A DNA stretch of 64,000 bases from Isoperla grammatica (lineage: Eukaryota; Arthropoda; Insecta; Plecoptera; Perlodidae), in contig OX246737.1 of assembly GCA_945910005.1 (NCBI GenBank), positions 80,438,245-80,502,244 on the forward strand, in the 5' to 3' direction. The position numbers were made by a program, and so were the translations under genes. The notes under the pieces are model-generated. The model was not told where the DNA came from and did no database searches. It saw nothing but the letters and a program-made list of their open reading frames with translations. This document shows positions 21,496 to 35,857 of the stretch, in pieces (the first letter of the stretch is position 1; every line of letters begins with the position of its first letter).

Positions 21496-22852
21496 CTAGG
21501 AAAACGCTCCGCGTTGACAGATGAGCGATTTTTTTCAATGTATTTAATCATATTAATCATTTGCATATCATATATCTCTTAAAAAAAAAAAAAAAATACC
21601 GTTATAATAAACATATGATTTTTTAAAAAGATGGCGGATCAAGTTACAACCTTATTACTTGTGTATATTATTTCTCGATATGTTGCTTATAAATGCACAA
21701 AATATTATTTTAATCCGGTAAGAGGTTTTCTGTAAATAAATTAAAACCTTTAAGTTGATTTTCTAATTGATTTCCGCATAATTTAATTCGACCGTGGTCT
21801 ATGCAATTGGCTCTAATTCATAAACTATTAAACCTGTCATTTTATGGAAAGTTCCATAATGTAAATACAGCCTATATCTAAAATGAAATATTATTTAATC
21901 ATACGATAACAGCATTTAAATCATAATAAAAGCTTTTTAATTTGTCTACAAAGTTCGTTGTTAACATTTGCATTGTTGCCGTGAAAGTCATAAAACATAA
22001 CACGTCATTGTTGCCATACTATGCTAGCTATCAAAATTCCAAATACATAGTGAGAAAGGTCTGACTGTCCACGCTATTCGTGTTGCATACTATGTGCATC
22101 TTACTTCAATGGTCCGCAAATGCGAATCATATCGGTGGAACACTGTAAAAATGAAAAAAATTAATAGCCGTAAATAATCAATAATTTTTTATAACATGGC
22201 GGTTGAAGCTACAATTTTGAAACTTTTGTCAAGTGCTGGTACTATTGATGTTGACCTTCATATAAAAAATTATTTTTATCCGTGTGTAAGTTTTAATTAG
22301 ATTTAATTAATAAAAAATAAAAAATGTGTTTCATTAACTCATTTTTTGTAGGTTGGCATCTTACGTCATTGTAGCCTTTTTATGACAGCTATTGAGATTC
22401 AAAATAATAATGAGAAAGGTATGATTGCGTATGCTATTTTTGTGTTTACTATGTGCATCTAACTGCAAAGATCCGCAAATGCGAATGATATCGGTGGAAC
22501 ACTGTTAAAATGAAAAAAAGTATTATCGTAAAGAAACAATATTTTTTTATAACATGGCGGATGATTTTACAATTTTGAAACTATTGTCAAGTGTTGGCAC
22601 TGTTGATGATAATCTACAAGTGAAACATCATTAAAATCCGTTCGTAAGTTTTCATTTAATTAAATAAACAAACAAATTTTGTTTTTCAGTAATTTATTTT
22701 TTGTAGGTTTGACGACTTTTGCTCTTGACGACTTTTGCTGGTTATGTTAACAGCATCGAGTTTAGTAGTCACAAATGTTGACAGAAACTTTCAGCCAAAT
22801 ACGTCAAGCCGTTTGACCTGTGCGCGACGAACAAAATTTAGCGCACATACAT
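21496..22852 (-). mobile_element. Array unit R3, 5' head lost
   Basis: Runs from a canonical 3' end through the monomers and into the head (TTTAGCGCACATACATAC), where an unrelated insertion begins. The TTAGATGAGCG end is absent. Confidence 0.75.
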
Positions 22853-23059
22853 ACCAGGGGATCGAACCGGTTCGAACCGAAAACCGGAAAAAACTGTTAT
22901 TTTTCCCTAACCGAAAACCGAACCGAAAACCATTATGAAAAAGTGGTCAAACCGTAAACCGTAAAGAAAACCGATATTTTGGGTTTCGGTTATCGGTTTT
23001 TTCGGTTCTTTTCGGTACGAGCCTCCGTATATCAAAATCTCAAAATTGCAATAAATATA
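22853..23059. mobile_element. AACCG-rich foldback-like insertion
   Basis: About 207 bp of AACCGAAAACCG-type repeats in the first half and their inverse complement (CGGTTATCGGTTTTTTCGG) in the second half, so the piece can fold back. It begins exactly at the CATA microsatellite of R3 and ends at the 3' terminus of R4. It looks like a small MITE-type element or simple foldback repeat; no target duplication was identified. Confidence 0.55.
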
Positions 23060-24450
23060 GTAGGAGAACGCTCCGCGTTGAGAGATGAGCGATTTTTTTC
23101 AATGTATCAAATCAAATAAATCATATTACTCTTTCAAAAAAAAAACCTTAATAATAAATATGTGATTTTTTTACAAGATGGCGGATCAAGCTACAACCTT
23201 ATTCCTTGTGTACATTATTCTCGATATGTTGCTAATAAATGCACAAACTATTATTTAAATCCGGCAAGAGGTTTTCTTTAAATAAATTAAAACCTCTAAG
23301 TTGATTTTCCAATTGATTTCCGCATAATTTAATTACACCGGGGTCTACTCAATAGGCTCTTATTCATAAACTATTAAGCCTACCAGTGAATGGAAAGTTC
23401 CATAATGTAGATACAGACTATATCTAAAATTTAATATTGTTGAATCATACAATAACCCGCTTTTAAATCATAATGAAAGCTTTTTAATTTGTCGACCAAG
23501 TTCGTTGTTAACTTTTGCATGTTTGCCTTGAACGTCATTAAATATAACACGTCATTGTAGCCATTCTATGATAGCTATCAAAATTCCAAGTACATAGTGA
23601 GAAAGGTCTGACTGCGTAAGCCATTTCGGCAGCATACTTTGTGCATCTAACTGCAACGGTCCGCAAATGCGAATCATACCGGTGGAACACTGTAAAAACG
23701 AAGAAATTTACTGCCGTAAATGAACAATATTAATTTATAACATAGATGTTATAGCTACAATTTTGAAACTGTTGTCGAGTGTTGGTACTATTGATGTGGA
23801 CTTACATATAAAAATGTATTTTTATCGGTGTGTAAGTTTAAATTTAATCAAATATATAACAAAAGATGTGTTTCAGTTGTTAATTTTTTGTAGGTTGGCA
23901 TCTTACGTCATTGTAGCCATTCTATGACAGCTATCAAAATTCCAAATAAAAAAGCATAGGTATTGTTACGTACGCTATGTTTAGTGTATACTATGCGCAT
24001 CTAACTGCAATAGTCCGCAAATGCGAATCATATCGGTGGAACACTGTAAAAATGAAGAAATTATAGTAGTAAATAAACAATATTTTTTTATAACATGGCG
24101 GATAAACTTACAATTTTTTCACTTTTTTCAAGTGTTGGTACCGTTGATGTTAATCTACAAATGAAACATTATTCAAATCCGTCTGTAAGTTTTCATTTAA
24201 TTAAATAAACAAATTTTATTTTTCAGTAATTAATTTTTTGTAGGTTGGCATCTTGACGAATTTTGCTGGTTATGTTAACAGCATCGATTTTAGTGGTCAC
24301 AAACGTTGCCCGAAAATTTCAGCCAAATACGTCAAGTTGTTTGACCTGTGCGCGACGAACAAAATTTAGCGCACATACATACGTACACACAGACAAAGCG
24401 CCGATCGAGTTGTATGGAAAGATTCACTCCGCTTCGCTACGCTCATCTAA
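23060..24450 (-). mobile_element. Array unit R4
   Basis: The 3' terminus is mutated (GTAGGAGAACG in place of CTAGGAAAACG) next to the AACCG insertion. The 5' end is canonical; short microsatellite at about 24,373-24,394. Confidence 0.8.
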
Positions 24451-25858
24451 CTAGGAAAACGCTCCGCGTTGACAGATGAGCGATTTTTTCAATGTATCAA
24501 ATCAAATAACTCATTTGCATATCATATTACTCTTAAAAAAAAAAAAAAACATTTATAATAAACATATGATTTTTCACAAGATGGCGGATCAAGTTACAGC
24601 CTTATAACTTAAGTATATTATTTCTTGATATGTTGCTAATAAATGCACGAAATATTATTTAAATCCGTTAAGAAGTTTTCTTTAAAGAAATTAAAACCTT
24701 CAAGTTGATGGGTTTCCGAATAATTTCATTCGACCGTGGTCTACTCAATAGGCTCTAGTTCATAAACTATTGAACCTATCAGTGTATGGAAAGTTCTATA
24801 ATGTAGATACAGACTATATCTAAATTGTAATATTAATTAATTATCCAATTACCCGCTTTTAAATAATAATAAAGGCTTTTTAATTTGTCGACCAAGTTCG
24901 TTGTTAACATTTGCATGTTTGCCGTGAAGGTCATTAAATATAACACGCCATTGTAGCTATTCTAAGATAGCTATCAAAATTCCAAATACATAGTGAGAAA
25001 GGTCTGACTGCGTAAGCGATTTCGGCAGCATACTATGTGCATCTAACTTCAATGGTCCGCAAATGCGAATCATATCGGTGGAACACTGTAAAAACGAAGA
25101 AAATTACTTCCGTAAATAAACAATATTTGTTTATAACATGGCGGTTAAAGCTACAATTTGGAAACTAATGTCGAGTGTTGGTAGTATTGATGTGCACCTA
25201 CATATAAAAAATCAATAATATCCGTGTGTAAGTTTTAATTTAATTAAATAAATAGAAAAACATGTGTTTCAGTTATTAATTTTTTGTAGGTTGGCATCTT
25301 ATGTCATTGTAGCCATTTTATGACAGCTATCGAGATTCTAAATAACAGTGCATAGGTATTGTTACGTACGCTATTTTTGGTGTATACTATGTGCATCTAA
25401 TTGCAAAATTCCGCAAATGCGAATCATATCAGCGGAACACTGTAAAAATAAAGAAATTATTGTTGTAAATAAACAATATTTTTTTATAACATGGCGGATA
25501 AACGTACAATTTTGAAATAATTGCCAATTGTTGGTACTGTTGATATTAACCTACAAGTGAAACATTATTTAAATCCGTTAGTAAGTTTTCATTTAATTAA
25601 ATAAATAAACAAATTTAATTTTTCAGTAATTCATTTTTTGTAGGTTGGCATCTTAACGAATATTGCTGGTTATGTTAACAGCATCGAGTTTAGTAGTCAT
25701 GAACGTTGCCTGAAAATTTCAGCCAAATACGTCAAGCCGTTTGACCTGTGCGCGACGAACAACATTTAGCGCACATACATACATACATACACACACACAG
25801 ACAAAGCGCCGATCGAGTTGTATGGAAAGATTCACTCCGCTTCGCTACGCTCATCTAA
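24451..25858 (-). mobile_element. Array unit R5
   Basis: 1,408 bp, both joints canonical; microsatellite at about 25,774-25,801. Confidence 0.8.
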
Positions 25859-27273
25859 CTAGGAAAACGCTCCGCGTTGACAGATGAGCGATTTTTTTCA
25901 ATGTATCAAATCAAATGAATCATTTGCATATCATATTACTCTTTAAAAAAAAAAAATACCTTTATAATAAACATATGATTTTTTTACAAGATGGCGGATC
26001 AAGTTACAACATTTAAACTTAAGTATATTATTTTTTGATATGTTGCTAATGAATGCACGAAATATAATTTAAATCCGCTAAGAAGTTTTCTTTAAAGAAA
26101 TTAAAACCTTCAAGTTGATGGATTTCCGAATAATTTCATTCGACCGTGGTCTACTCAATAGGCTCTAATTCATAAACTATTAAACCTATCAGTGTATGGA
26201 AAGTTCCATAATGTAGATACAGACTATTATCTAAAATGTATTATTAATTAATCATACAATAACCTGCTTTTAAATCATAATAAAAGCTTTTTAATTTGTC
26301 GACCAAGTTCGTTGTTAACATTTGCATTTTTGCCGTGAAAGTCATAAAACATAACACGTCATTGTAGCCATACTATGCTTGCTATCAAAAATCCAAATAC
26401 ATTGTAAGAAAGGTCTGACTGCGTAAGCCATTTCGGCAGCATACTATGTGCATTTAGCTTCAATGGTCCGCAAATGCGAATCATATCGGTGGAACACTGT
26501 AAAAACGAAGAAAATTACTTCCGTAAATAAACAATATTTGTTTATAACATGGCGGTTGAAGCTACAATTTTGAAACTGTGGTCGTGTGTTGGTACTATAG
26601 ATGTGGACTCACATATAAAAAATTATTCATATCGGTTTGTAAGTTTTTAATTAATTAAATAAATGACAAAACATGTGTTTCAGTTGTTAATTTTTTGTAG
26701 GTTGGCATCTTACGTCATTGTAGCCATTCTATGACAGCTATCGAAATTCCAAATAATATTGCATAGGTATTGTTACGTACGCTATGTTTGGTGTATAATT
26801 TGTGCATCTAACTGCAATAGTCCGCAAATGCAAATCATATCGGTGGAACACTGTAAAAATGAAGAAATAATTGTAGTAAATAAACAATATTTTTTTATAA
26901 CATGGCGGATAAACTTACAATTTTGACACTTTTGTCAAGTGTTTGTTCTGTTGATGTTAATCTACAAGTGAAACAATATTTTAATTCGTTTGTAAGTTTT
27001 CATTTAATTAAATAAATAAACAATTTTTGTTTTTCAGTAATTAATTTTTTGTAGGTTGGCATCTTCACGAATTTTGCTGGTTATGTTAACAGCATCGAGT
27101 TTAGTAGTCACAAATGTTGACAGAAAATTTCAGCCAAATACGTCAAGCTGTTTGACCTGTGCGCGACGAACAAAATTTAGCGCACAGACATACAGACATA
27201 CATACATACACACAGACAAAGCGCCGATCGAGTTGTATGGAGAGATTCACTTCGCTTCGCTACGCTCATCTAA
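25859..27273 (-). mobile_element. Array unit R6
   Basis: 1,415 bp, both joints canonical; microsatellite at about 27,185-27,214. Confidence 0.8.
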
Positions 27274-28693
27274 CTAGGAAAACGCTCCGCGTTGACAGAT
27301 GAGCGATTTTTTTCAATGTAACAAATCAAATAAATCATTTGCATATCATATTACTCTTTAAAAAAAAAAATACCTTAATAATAAACATATGATTTTTTTA
27401 CAAGATGGCGGATCAAGTTACAACATTATAACTTAAGTATATTATTTCTTGATATGTTGCTAATAAATGCACGAAATATTATTTAAATCCGTTTAGAAGT
27501 TTTCTTTAAAGAAATTAAAACCTTCAAGTTGATGGATTTCCGCATAATTTCATTCGACCGTGGTCTACTCAATTGGCTCTAATTCATAAACTATTAAACC
27601 TATCAGTGTATAGAAAGTTCCATAATGTAGATACAGACTATATATAAAATGTTATATTGTTTAATCATACAATAACTTGCATTTAATTTATAATAATAAC
27701 TTTTTAAATTGTCGACCAAGTTTGTTGTTATTTTCTGCATGTTTGCCGTGAAAGTCATAAAACATAACACGTCATTGTAGCCATACTATGCAAGCTAATA
27801 AAATTCCAAATACATAGTGAGAAAGGTCTGACTCCCTACGCCATTCCTGCAGCATACTATGTGCATCTAACTTCAATGGTCCGCAAATGCGAATCATATC
27901 GGTGGAACACTGTAAAAATGAAAAAAAATTTACCGTAAATAAACAATATTTTTTTACAACATGGCGGTTAAAGCTACAATTTTTAAACTATTGTCGAGTG
28001 TTACTACTATTGATGTGGACCTATATGCAAAAACTCATTTATATCCGTGTGTAAGTTTTAATTAAATTAAATAAATTAAAAAACATGTTTTTCAGTAACT
28101 TATTGTTTGTAGGTTGGCATCTTACGTAATGGAAGCCTTTTTGTGACAACTATCAAGATTCCAAATATTTTTGAGAAAGGTATGATTGCGTACGCTATTT
28201 TTGTGTATACTATGTGCGTCTAACTGCAAAGATCCGCAAATACGAATGATATCGGTGGAACACTGTAAAAATGAAAACATTATTACCGTAAAAAAACAAT
28301 ATTTTTTTATAACATGGCGGATGATTTTACAATATTGAAACTATTGTCAAGTGTTAATACCGTTGATGATAATCTACAAGTGAAACATCATTAAAATCCG
28401 TTTGTAAGTTTTCATTTAATTAAATAAATAAACGATTTTTGTTTTTCAGTAATTAATTTTTTGTAGGTTGGCATCTTGATGGATTTTGCTGGTTATGTTA
28501 ACAGCATCGAGTTTAGTACTCACAAATGTTGACCGAAAATTTCAGCCAAATACGTCAAGCCGTTTGACCTGTGCGCGACGAACAAAATTTAGCGCACAGA
28601 CATACAGACATACAGACATACATACATACACACAGACAAAGCGCCGATCGAGTTGTATGGAGAGATTCACTCCGCTTCGCTGCGCTCATCTAA
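27274..28693 (-). mobile_element. Array unit R7
   Basis: 1,420 bp, both joints canonical; microsatellite at about 28,600-28,638. Its first internal monomer (ACGTAATGGAAGCC...) is more diverged than in neighbours. Confidence 0.8.
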
Positions 28694-30105
28694 CTAGGAA
28701 AACGCTCCGCGTTGCCAGATGAGCGTTTTTTTAAAAGTAAATCAAACATATCATTTGCATATCATATTACTCTTACAACAACACAAATACCTTTATAATG
28801 TACACATGATTTTTCAAAAAGATGGTGGTTCAAGTTACAACCTTAGAATTTGTGTATATTATTTGTCTATATGTTGTTAATAACTGCACGAAATATTATT
28901 AAAATCCGTCAAGAATTAAAACCTTCAAGTTCATTTCAATGGATTTCCGCATAATTTCATTCGACCGTGGTCTACTCAATCGGCTCTAAGTCATAAACTA
29001 TTAAACCTATCAGTGTATGGAAAGTTCCATAATGTAGATACAGACTATATCTAGCATGCAATATTACTTTATCATACAATTACTCGCATTTAAACTATAA
29101 TAAAAGCTTTTTAAATTGTCGACCAAGTTTGTTGTTAACATTTGCATGTTTGCCGTGAAAGTCATAAAACATAACACGTCATTGTAGCCATTCTATGATA
29201 GCTAACAAAATTCCAAATACATAGTGAGAAAGGTCTGACTGCGTAAGCCATTTCGGCAGCATACTATGTGCATCTAACTTTAACGGTCCGCAAATGCGAA
29301 GCATATCGGTGGAACACTGTAAAAACGAAAAAAAGTACTGCCGTAAATAAACAATATTTGTTTATAACATGGCGGTTAAAACTACAATTTTGAAACTGTT
29401 ATCAAGTGTTGGTACTATTGATGTGGACCGACATATAAAAAATCATTAATATCCGTGTGTAAGTTTTAATTAAAATAAATAAATAACAAAACACGTGTTT
29501 CAGTTGTTAATTTTTTGTAGGTTGGCATCTAATGTCATTGTAGCCATTCTATGACAGCTATCGAAATTCCAAATAATAGTGCAGAGGAATTGTTACGTAC
29601 GCTATTTTTGGTGTATACTATGTGCATCTAATTGCAAAAGTCCGCAAATGCGAATCATATGGGCGGAACACTGTACAAATGAAGAAATTATTGTTGTAAA
29701 TAAACAATAATTTTTAATAACATGGCGGATAAACGTACAATTTTGAAATTATTGTCAATTGTTGGTACTGTTGATATAAACCTACATGTGAAACATTATT
29801 TAAATCCGTTTGTAAGTTTTCATTTTATTAAATAAATAAACAAATTTTATTTTTCAGTTATTAATTTTTTGTAGGTTGGCATCTTGACGAATTTTGCTGG
29901 TTATGTTAACAGCATCGAGTTTAGTAGTCACAAATGTTGACAGAAATTTTCAGCCAAATACGTCAAGCCGTTTGACCTGTGCGCGACGAACAAAATTTAG
30001 CGCACATACAATCAGACATACATACATACAGACATACATACACACAGACAAAGCGCCGATCGAGTTGTATGGAGAGATTCACTCCGCTTCGCTACGCTCA
30101 TCTAA
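28694..30105 (-). mobile_element. Array unit R8, carries the Gypsy empty site
   Basis: 1,412 bp, both joints canonical; microsatellite at about 30,005-30,050. Around 29,494-29,505 it holds the uninterrupted AAACACGTGTTT that the Gypsy element split in R1. It is the closest copy of R1 that I noticed. Confidence 0.8.
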
Positions 30106-31543
30106 CTAGGAAAACGCTCCGCGTTGACAGATGAGCGATTTTTTTCAATGTATCAAATCAAATAAATCATTTGCATATCATATTACTCTTTAAAAAAAAA
30201 AATATCTTTATAATAAACATATGATTTTTTTACAAGATGGCGGATCAAGTTACAATCTTATTACTTAAGTTTATTTTTACTTGATATGTTGCTAATAAAT
30301 GCACGAAATATTATTAAAATCCGTTAAGAAGTTTTCTTTAAAGAAATTAAAACCTTCAAGTTGATGGATTTCCGCATAATTTCATTCGACCGTGGTCTAC
30401 TCAATAGGCTCTAAATCATAAACTATTAAACCTATCAGTGTATGGAAAGTTCCAAAATGTAGATACAGACTATATCTAAAATGCAATTTTAATTAATTAT
30501 GCAATAACCCGCTTATAATTCATAATAAAAGCTTTTTAATTTGTCAACCAAGTTCGTTGTTTACATTTGCATGTTTGCCGTGAAGGTCATAAAAACATAA
30601 CACGTCATTGTAGCCATTCTATGATAGCTATCAAAATTCCAAATACATAGTGAGAAAGGTCTGACTGCGTAAGCCATTTCGGCAGCATACTATGTGCATC
30701 TAACTTTAACGGTCCGCAAATGCGAAGCATATCGGTGGAACACTGTAAAAACGAAGAAAATTACTGCCGTAAATAAACAATATTTGTTTATAACATGGCG
30801 GTTAAAGCTACCATTTTGAAACTAATGTCGAGTGTTGGTAGTATTGATGTGGACTTACTTATAAAAAATCATTAATATCCGTGCGTAAGTTTTAATTTAA
30901 TTAAATAAATAACAAAACATTTGTTTCAGTTGTTAATTTTTTGTAGGTTGGCATCTTATGTCATAGTAGCCATTTTATGACAGCTATCGAGATTCCAAAT
31001 AATAGTGCATTGGTATTGTTACGTACGCTATTTTTGGTGTATACTATGTGCATCTAATTGCAAAAGTCCGCAAATGCGAATCATATCGGCGGAACACTGT
31101 AAAAATGAAGAAATTATTGTTGTAAATAAACAATATTTTCTTATAACATGGCGGATGAACGCACAATTTTGAAATAATTGTCAATTGTTGGTACAGTTGA
31201 TATAAACCTACATGATAAACATTATTCAAATCCGTTGGTAAGTTTTCATTTAATTAAATAAATAAACACATTTTATTTTTCAGTAATTAATTTTTTGTAG
31301 GTTGGCATCTTGACGAATATTGCTGGTTATGTTAACAGCATCGAGTTTAGTGGTCACAAACGTTGCCCGAAAATTTCAGCCAAACACGTCAAGCCGTTTG
31401 ACCTGTGCGCGACGAACAAAATTTAGCGCACATACATACATACATACATACAGACATACATACATACATACATACGTACACACAGACAAAGCGCCGATCG
31501 AGTTGTATGGAAAGATTCACTCCGCTTCGCTACGCTCATCTAA
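30106..31543 (-). mobile_element. Array unit R9
   Basis: 1,438 bp with canonical 3' end; long microsatellite at about 31,432-31,486. The 5' end abuts a neighbour lacking its 3' terminus. Confidence 0.8.
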
Positions 31544-32893
31544 TTACTCTTAAAAAAAAAATACCTGTATCATAAACATATGATTTTTTTACAAGATGGC
31601 GGATCAAGTTACAAACTTATAACTTAAGTATATTGTTTTTTGATATGTTGCTAATAAATGCACGAAATATTGTTTAAATCCGTTAAGAAGTTTTCTTTAA
31701 AGAAATTAAAACCTTCAAGTTGATGAATTTCCGCATAATTTCATTCGACCGTGGTCTACTCAATAGGCTCTAATTAATAAACTATTAAACCTATCAGTGT
31801 ATGGAAAGTTCCATAATGTAGATACAGACTATATCTAAAATGTTATATTAATAGTTCATACAATAACCCGCTTTTAAATCATAATAAAAGCTTTTTAATT
31901 TGTCGACCAAGTTCGTTGTTTACAAATGCATGTTTGCCGCGAAGGTCATAAAACATAACACGTCATTGTAGCCATTCTATGATAGCTATCAAAATTCCAA
32001 ATACATAGTGAGAAAGGTCTGACTGCGTAAGCCATTTCGGCAGCATACTATGTGCATCTTACTTTAACGGTCCGCAAATGCGAAGCATATCGGTGAAACA
32101 CTGTAAAAACGAAGAAAATTACTGTCGTAAATAAAAAATATTTGTTTATAACATGGCGGTTAAAGCTACAATTTTGAAACTGTTGTCAAGTGTTGGTACT
32201 ATTGATGTGGACCTACATAGCAAAAATCATTAATATCCGTGTGTAAGTTTTAATTAAAATAAATAAATAACAAAACACGTGTTTCAGTTGTTAATTTTTT
32301 GTAGGTTGGCATCTAATGTCATTGTAGCCATTCTATGACAGCTATCGAAATTCCAAATAATAGTGCAGAGGTATTGTTACGTGTGCTATTTTTTGGGTAT
32401 ACTATGTGCATCTAATTGCAAAAGTCCGCAAATGCGAATCATATCGGCGGAACACTGTACAAATGAAGAAATTATCGTTGTAAATAAACAATATTTTTTT
32501 ATAACATGGCGGATTAACGTACAATTTTGAAATAATTGTCAATTGTTGGTACTGTTGATATAAACCTACATGTTAAACATTATTTAAATCCGTTTGTAAG
32601 TTTTCATTTAATTAAATAAATAAACAAATTTTATTTTTCAGTTATTAATTTTTTGTAGGTTGGCATCTTGACGAATTTTGCTGGTTATGTTAACAGCATC
32701 GAGTTTAGTAGTCACAAATGTTGACCGAAAATTTCAGCCAAATACGTCAAGCCGTTTGACATGTGCGCGACGAACAAAATTTAGCGCACATACATACAGA
32801 CATACATACATACATACAGACATACATACACACAGACAAAGCGCCGATCGAGTTGTATGGAGAGATTCACTCCGCTTCGCTACGCTCATCTAA
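31544..32893 (-). mobile_element. Array unit R10, 3' end missing
   Basis: 1,350 bp. It starts at TTACTCTTAAAA instead of CTAGG, the same joint as L1/L2, R13/R14 and R18/R19. Microsatellite at about 32,790-32,836. Confidence 0.8.
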
Positions 32894-34236
32894 CTAGGAA
32901 AACGCTCCGCGTTGACAGATGAGCGATTTTTTTCAATGTATCAAATCAAATAAATCATTTGCATATCGTATTACTCTTTTAAAAAAAAAATACCTTTATA
33001 ATAAACATATGATTTTGTTACAAGATGGCGGATCAAGTTACAACCTTATAACTTAAGTATATTATTTCTTGATATGTTGCTAATAAATGCACGAAATATT
33101 ATTCAAATCCGTTAAGAAGTTTTCTTTAAAGAAATTAAAACCTTCAAGTTGATGGATTTCCGCATAATTTCATTCGACCGTGGTCTACTCAATAGGCTCT
33201 AATTCATAAACTATTAAACCTATCAGTGTATGGAAAAATCCATAATGTAGATACAGACTATATCTAAAATGTAATATTAATAATTCATACAATAACCCGC
33301 TTTTAAATCATAATAAAAGCTTTTTAATTTGTCGACCAAGTTCGTTGTTTACATTTGCATGTTTGCCGTGAAGGTCATAAAACATAACACGTCATTGTAG
33401 CCATTCTATGATAGCTATCAAAATTCCAAATACATAGTGAGAAAGGTCTGACTGCGTGAGCCATTTCGGCAGCATTCTATGTGCATCTTACTTTAACGGT
33501 CCGCAAATGCGAAGCATATCGGTGGAACACTGTAAAAACGAAGAAAATTACTGCCGTAAATAAACAATATTTGTTTATAACATGGCGGTTAAAGCTACAA
33601 TTTTGAAACTGTTGTCAATTGTTGGTACTATGGATGTGGACCTACATATAAAAAATCATTAATATCCGTGTGTAAGTTATAATTAAAATAAATAAATAAC
33701 AAAACACGTGTTTCAGTTGTTAATTTTTTGTAGGTTGGCATCTAATGTCATTGTAGCCATTCTATGTCAGCTATCGAAATTCCAAATTATAGTGCAGAGG
33801 TATTGTTACGTACGCTATTTTTGGTGTATACCATGTGCATCTAATTGCAAAAGTCCGCAAATGCGAATCATATCGGCGGAACACTGTACAAATGAAGAAA
33901 TTATTGTTGTAAATAAACAATATTTTTTTATAACATGGCGGATAAACGTACAATTTTGAAATTATTGTTAATTGTTGGTACTGTTGATATAAACCTACAT
34001 TTGAAACATTATTTAAATCCGTTTGTAAGTTTTCATTTAATTAAATAAATAAACAAATTTTATTTTTCAGTAATTAATTTTTTGTAGGTTGGCATCTTGA
34101 AGAATTTTGCTGGTTATGTTAACAGCATCGAGTTTAGTAGTTATGAACGTTGCCCGAAAATCTCAGCCAAATACGTCAAGCCGTTTGACCTGTGCGCGAC
34201 GAACAAAATTTAGCGCACATACATACATACATGCAT

Positions 34237-34273
<37 letters not shown>

Positions 34274-34328
34274 AAGCGCCGATCGAGTTGTATGGAAAGA
34301 TTCACTCCGCTTCGCTACGCTCATCTAA
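32894..34328 (-). mobile_element. Array unit R11
   Basis: 1,435 bp, canonical ends. The microsatellite has converted to a long CA run (about 34,230-34,268). Confidence 0.8.
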
Positions 34329-35756
34329 CTAGGAAATCGCTCCGCGTTGACAGATGAGCGATTTTTTTCAATGTATCAAATCAAATAAATCATTTGCATA
34401 TCATATTACTCTTAAAAAAAAAAAAACTTTATAATAAACATATCATTTTTTTACAAGATGGCGGATCAAGTTACAACATTACAACTTAAGTATATTATTT
34501 CTTGATATGTTGCAAATAAATGCACGAAATATAATTTAAATCCGTTAAGAAGTTTTCTTTAAAGAAATTAAAACCTTCAAGTTGATGGACTTCCGCATAA
34601 TTTCATTCGACCGTGGTCTACTCAATAGGCTCTAATTCATAAACTATTAAACCTATCAGTGTGTGGAAAATTCCATAATGTATATACAGACTATATCTAA
34701 AATGTTATATTAATTAATCATACAATAACACGCTTTTAAATCATAATAAAAGCTTTTTAATTTGTCGACCAAGTTCGTTGTAAACATTTGCATGTTTGCC
34801 GTGAAGGTCATTAAATATAACACGTCATGGTAGCCATTCTATGATAGCTATCAAAAATCCAAATACATAGTAAGAAAGGTTTAAATGCGTCAGCCATTTC
34901 GGCAGCATACTATGTGCATCTAGCTTCAATGGTCCGCAAATGCGAATCATATCGGTGGAACACTGTAAAAACGAAGAAAATTACTTCCGTAAATAAACAA
35001 TATTTGTTTATAACATGGCGGTTGAAGCTACAATTTTGAAACTGTTGTCGTGTGTTGGTACTATTGATGTGGACTCACATAAACAAAAATTATTTATATC
35101 GGTGTGTAAGTTTTAATTTAATTAAATAAATAACAAAACATGTGTTTCAGTTGTTAATTTTTTGCAGGTTGGCATCTTACGTCATTGTAGCCATTCTATG
35201 ACAGCTATCAAAATTCCAAATAAAATTGCATAGGTTTTGTTACGTACGCTATGTTTGGTGTATACTTTGTGCATCTAACTGCAATAGTCCGCAAATGCAA
35301 ATCATATCGGTGGAACACTGTAAAAATGAAGAAAATATTGTAGTAAATTAACAATATTTTTTTATAACATGGCGGATAAACTTACAACTTTGAAACTTTT
35401 GTCAAATGTTGGTACTGTTGATGTTAATCTACAAGTGAAACAATATTTAAATCCGTTTGTCAGTTTTCATTAAATTAAATAAATACAAAAAATTTGTTTT
35501 TCAGTAATTAATTTTTTGTAGGTTGGCATCTTTACGAATTTTGCTGGTTATGTTAACAGCATCGAGTTTAGTAGTCACAAATGTTGACCGAAAATTTCAG
35601 CCAAATACGTCAAGCCGTTTGACCTGTGCGCGACGAACAAAATTTAGCGCACATACAGACATACATACAGACATACATACGTACAGACATACACACAGAC
35701 AAAGCGCCGATCGAGTTGTATGGAGAGATTCACTCCGCTTCGCTACGCTCATCTAA
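34329..35756 (-). mobile_element. Array unit R12
   Basis: 1,428 bp; 3' hairpin with one change (GGAAATCGC). Microsatellite at about 35,652-35,700. Confidence 0.8.
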
Positions 35757-35857
35757 CTAGGAAAACGCTCCGCGTTGACAGATGAGCGATTTTTTTCAAT
35801 GTATCAAATCAAATAAATCATTTTTTGCATATCATATTACTCAAAATACCTTTATAA
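35757..35857 (-). mobile_element. Orphan 3'-terminal fragment
   Basis: 101 bp of 3' terminal sequence, ending at CTTTATAA, followed directly by the CTAG of R13: the longest of the serial 3' termini. Confidence 0.75.
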
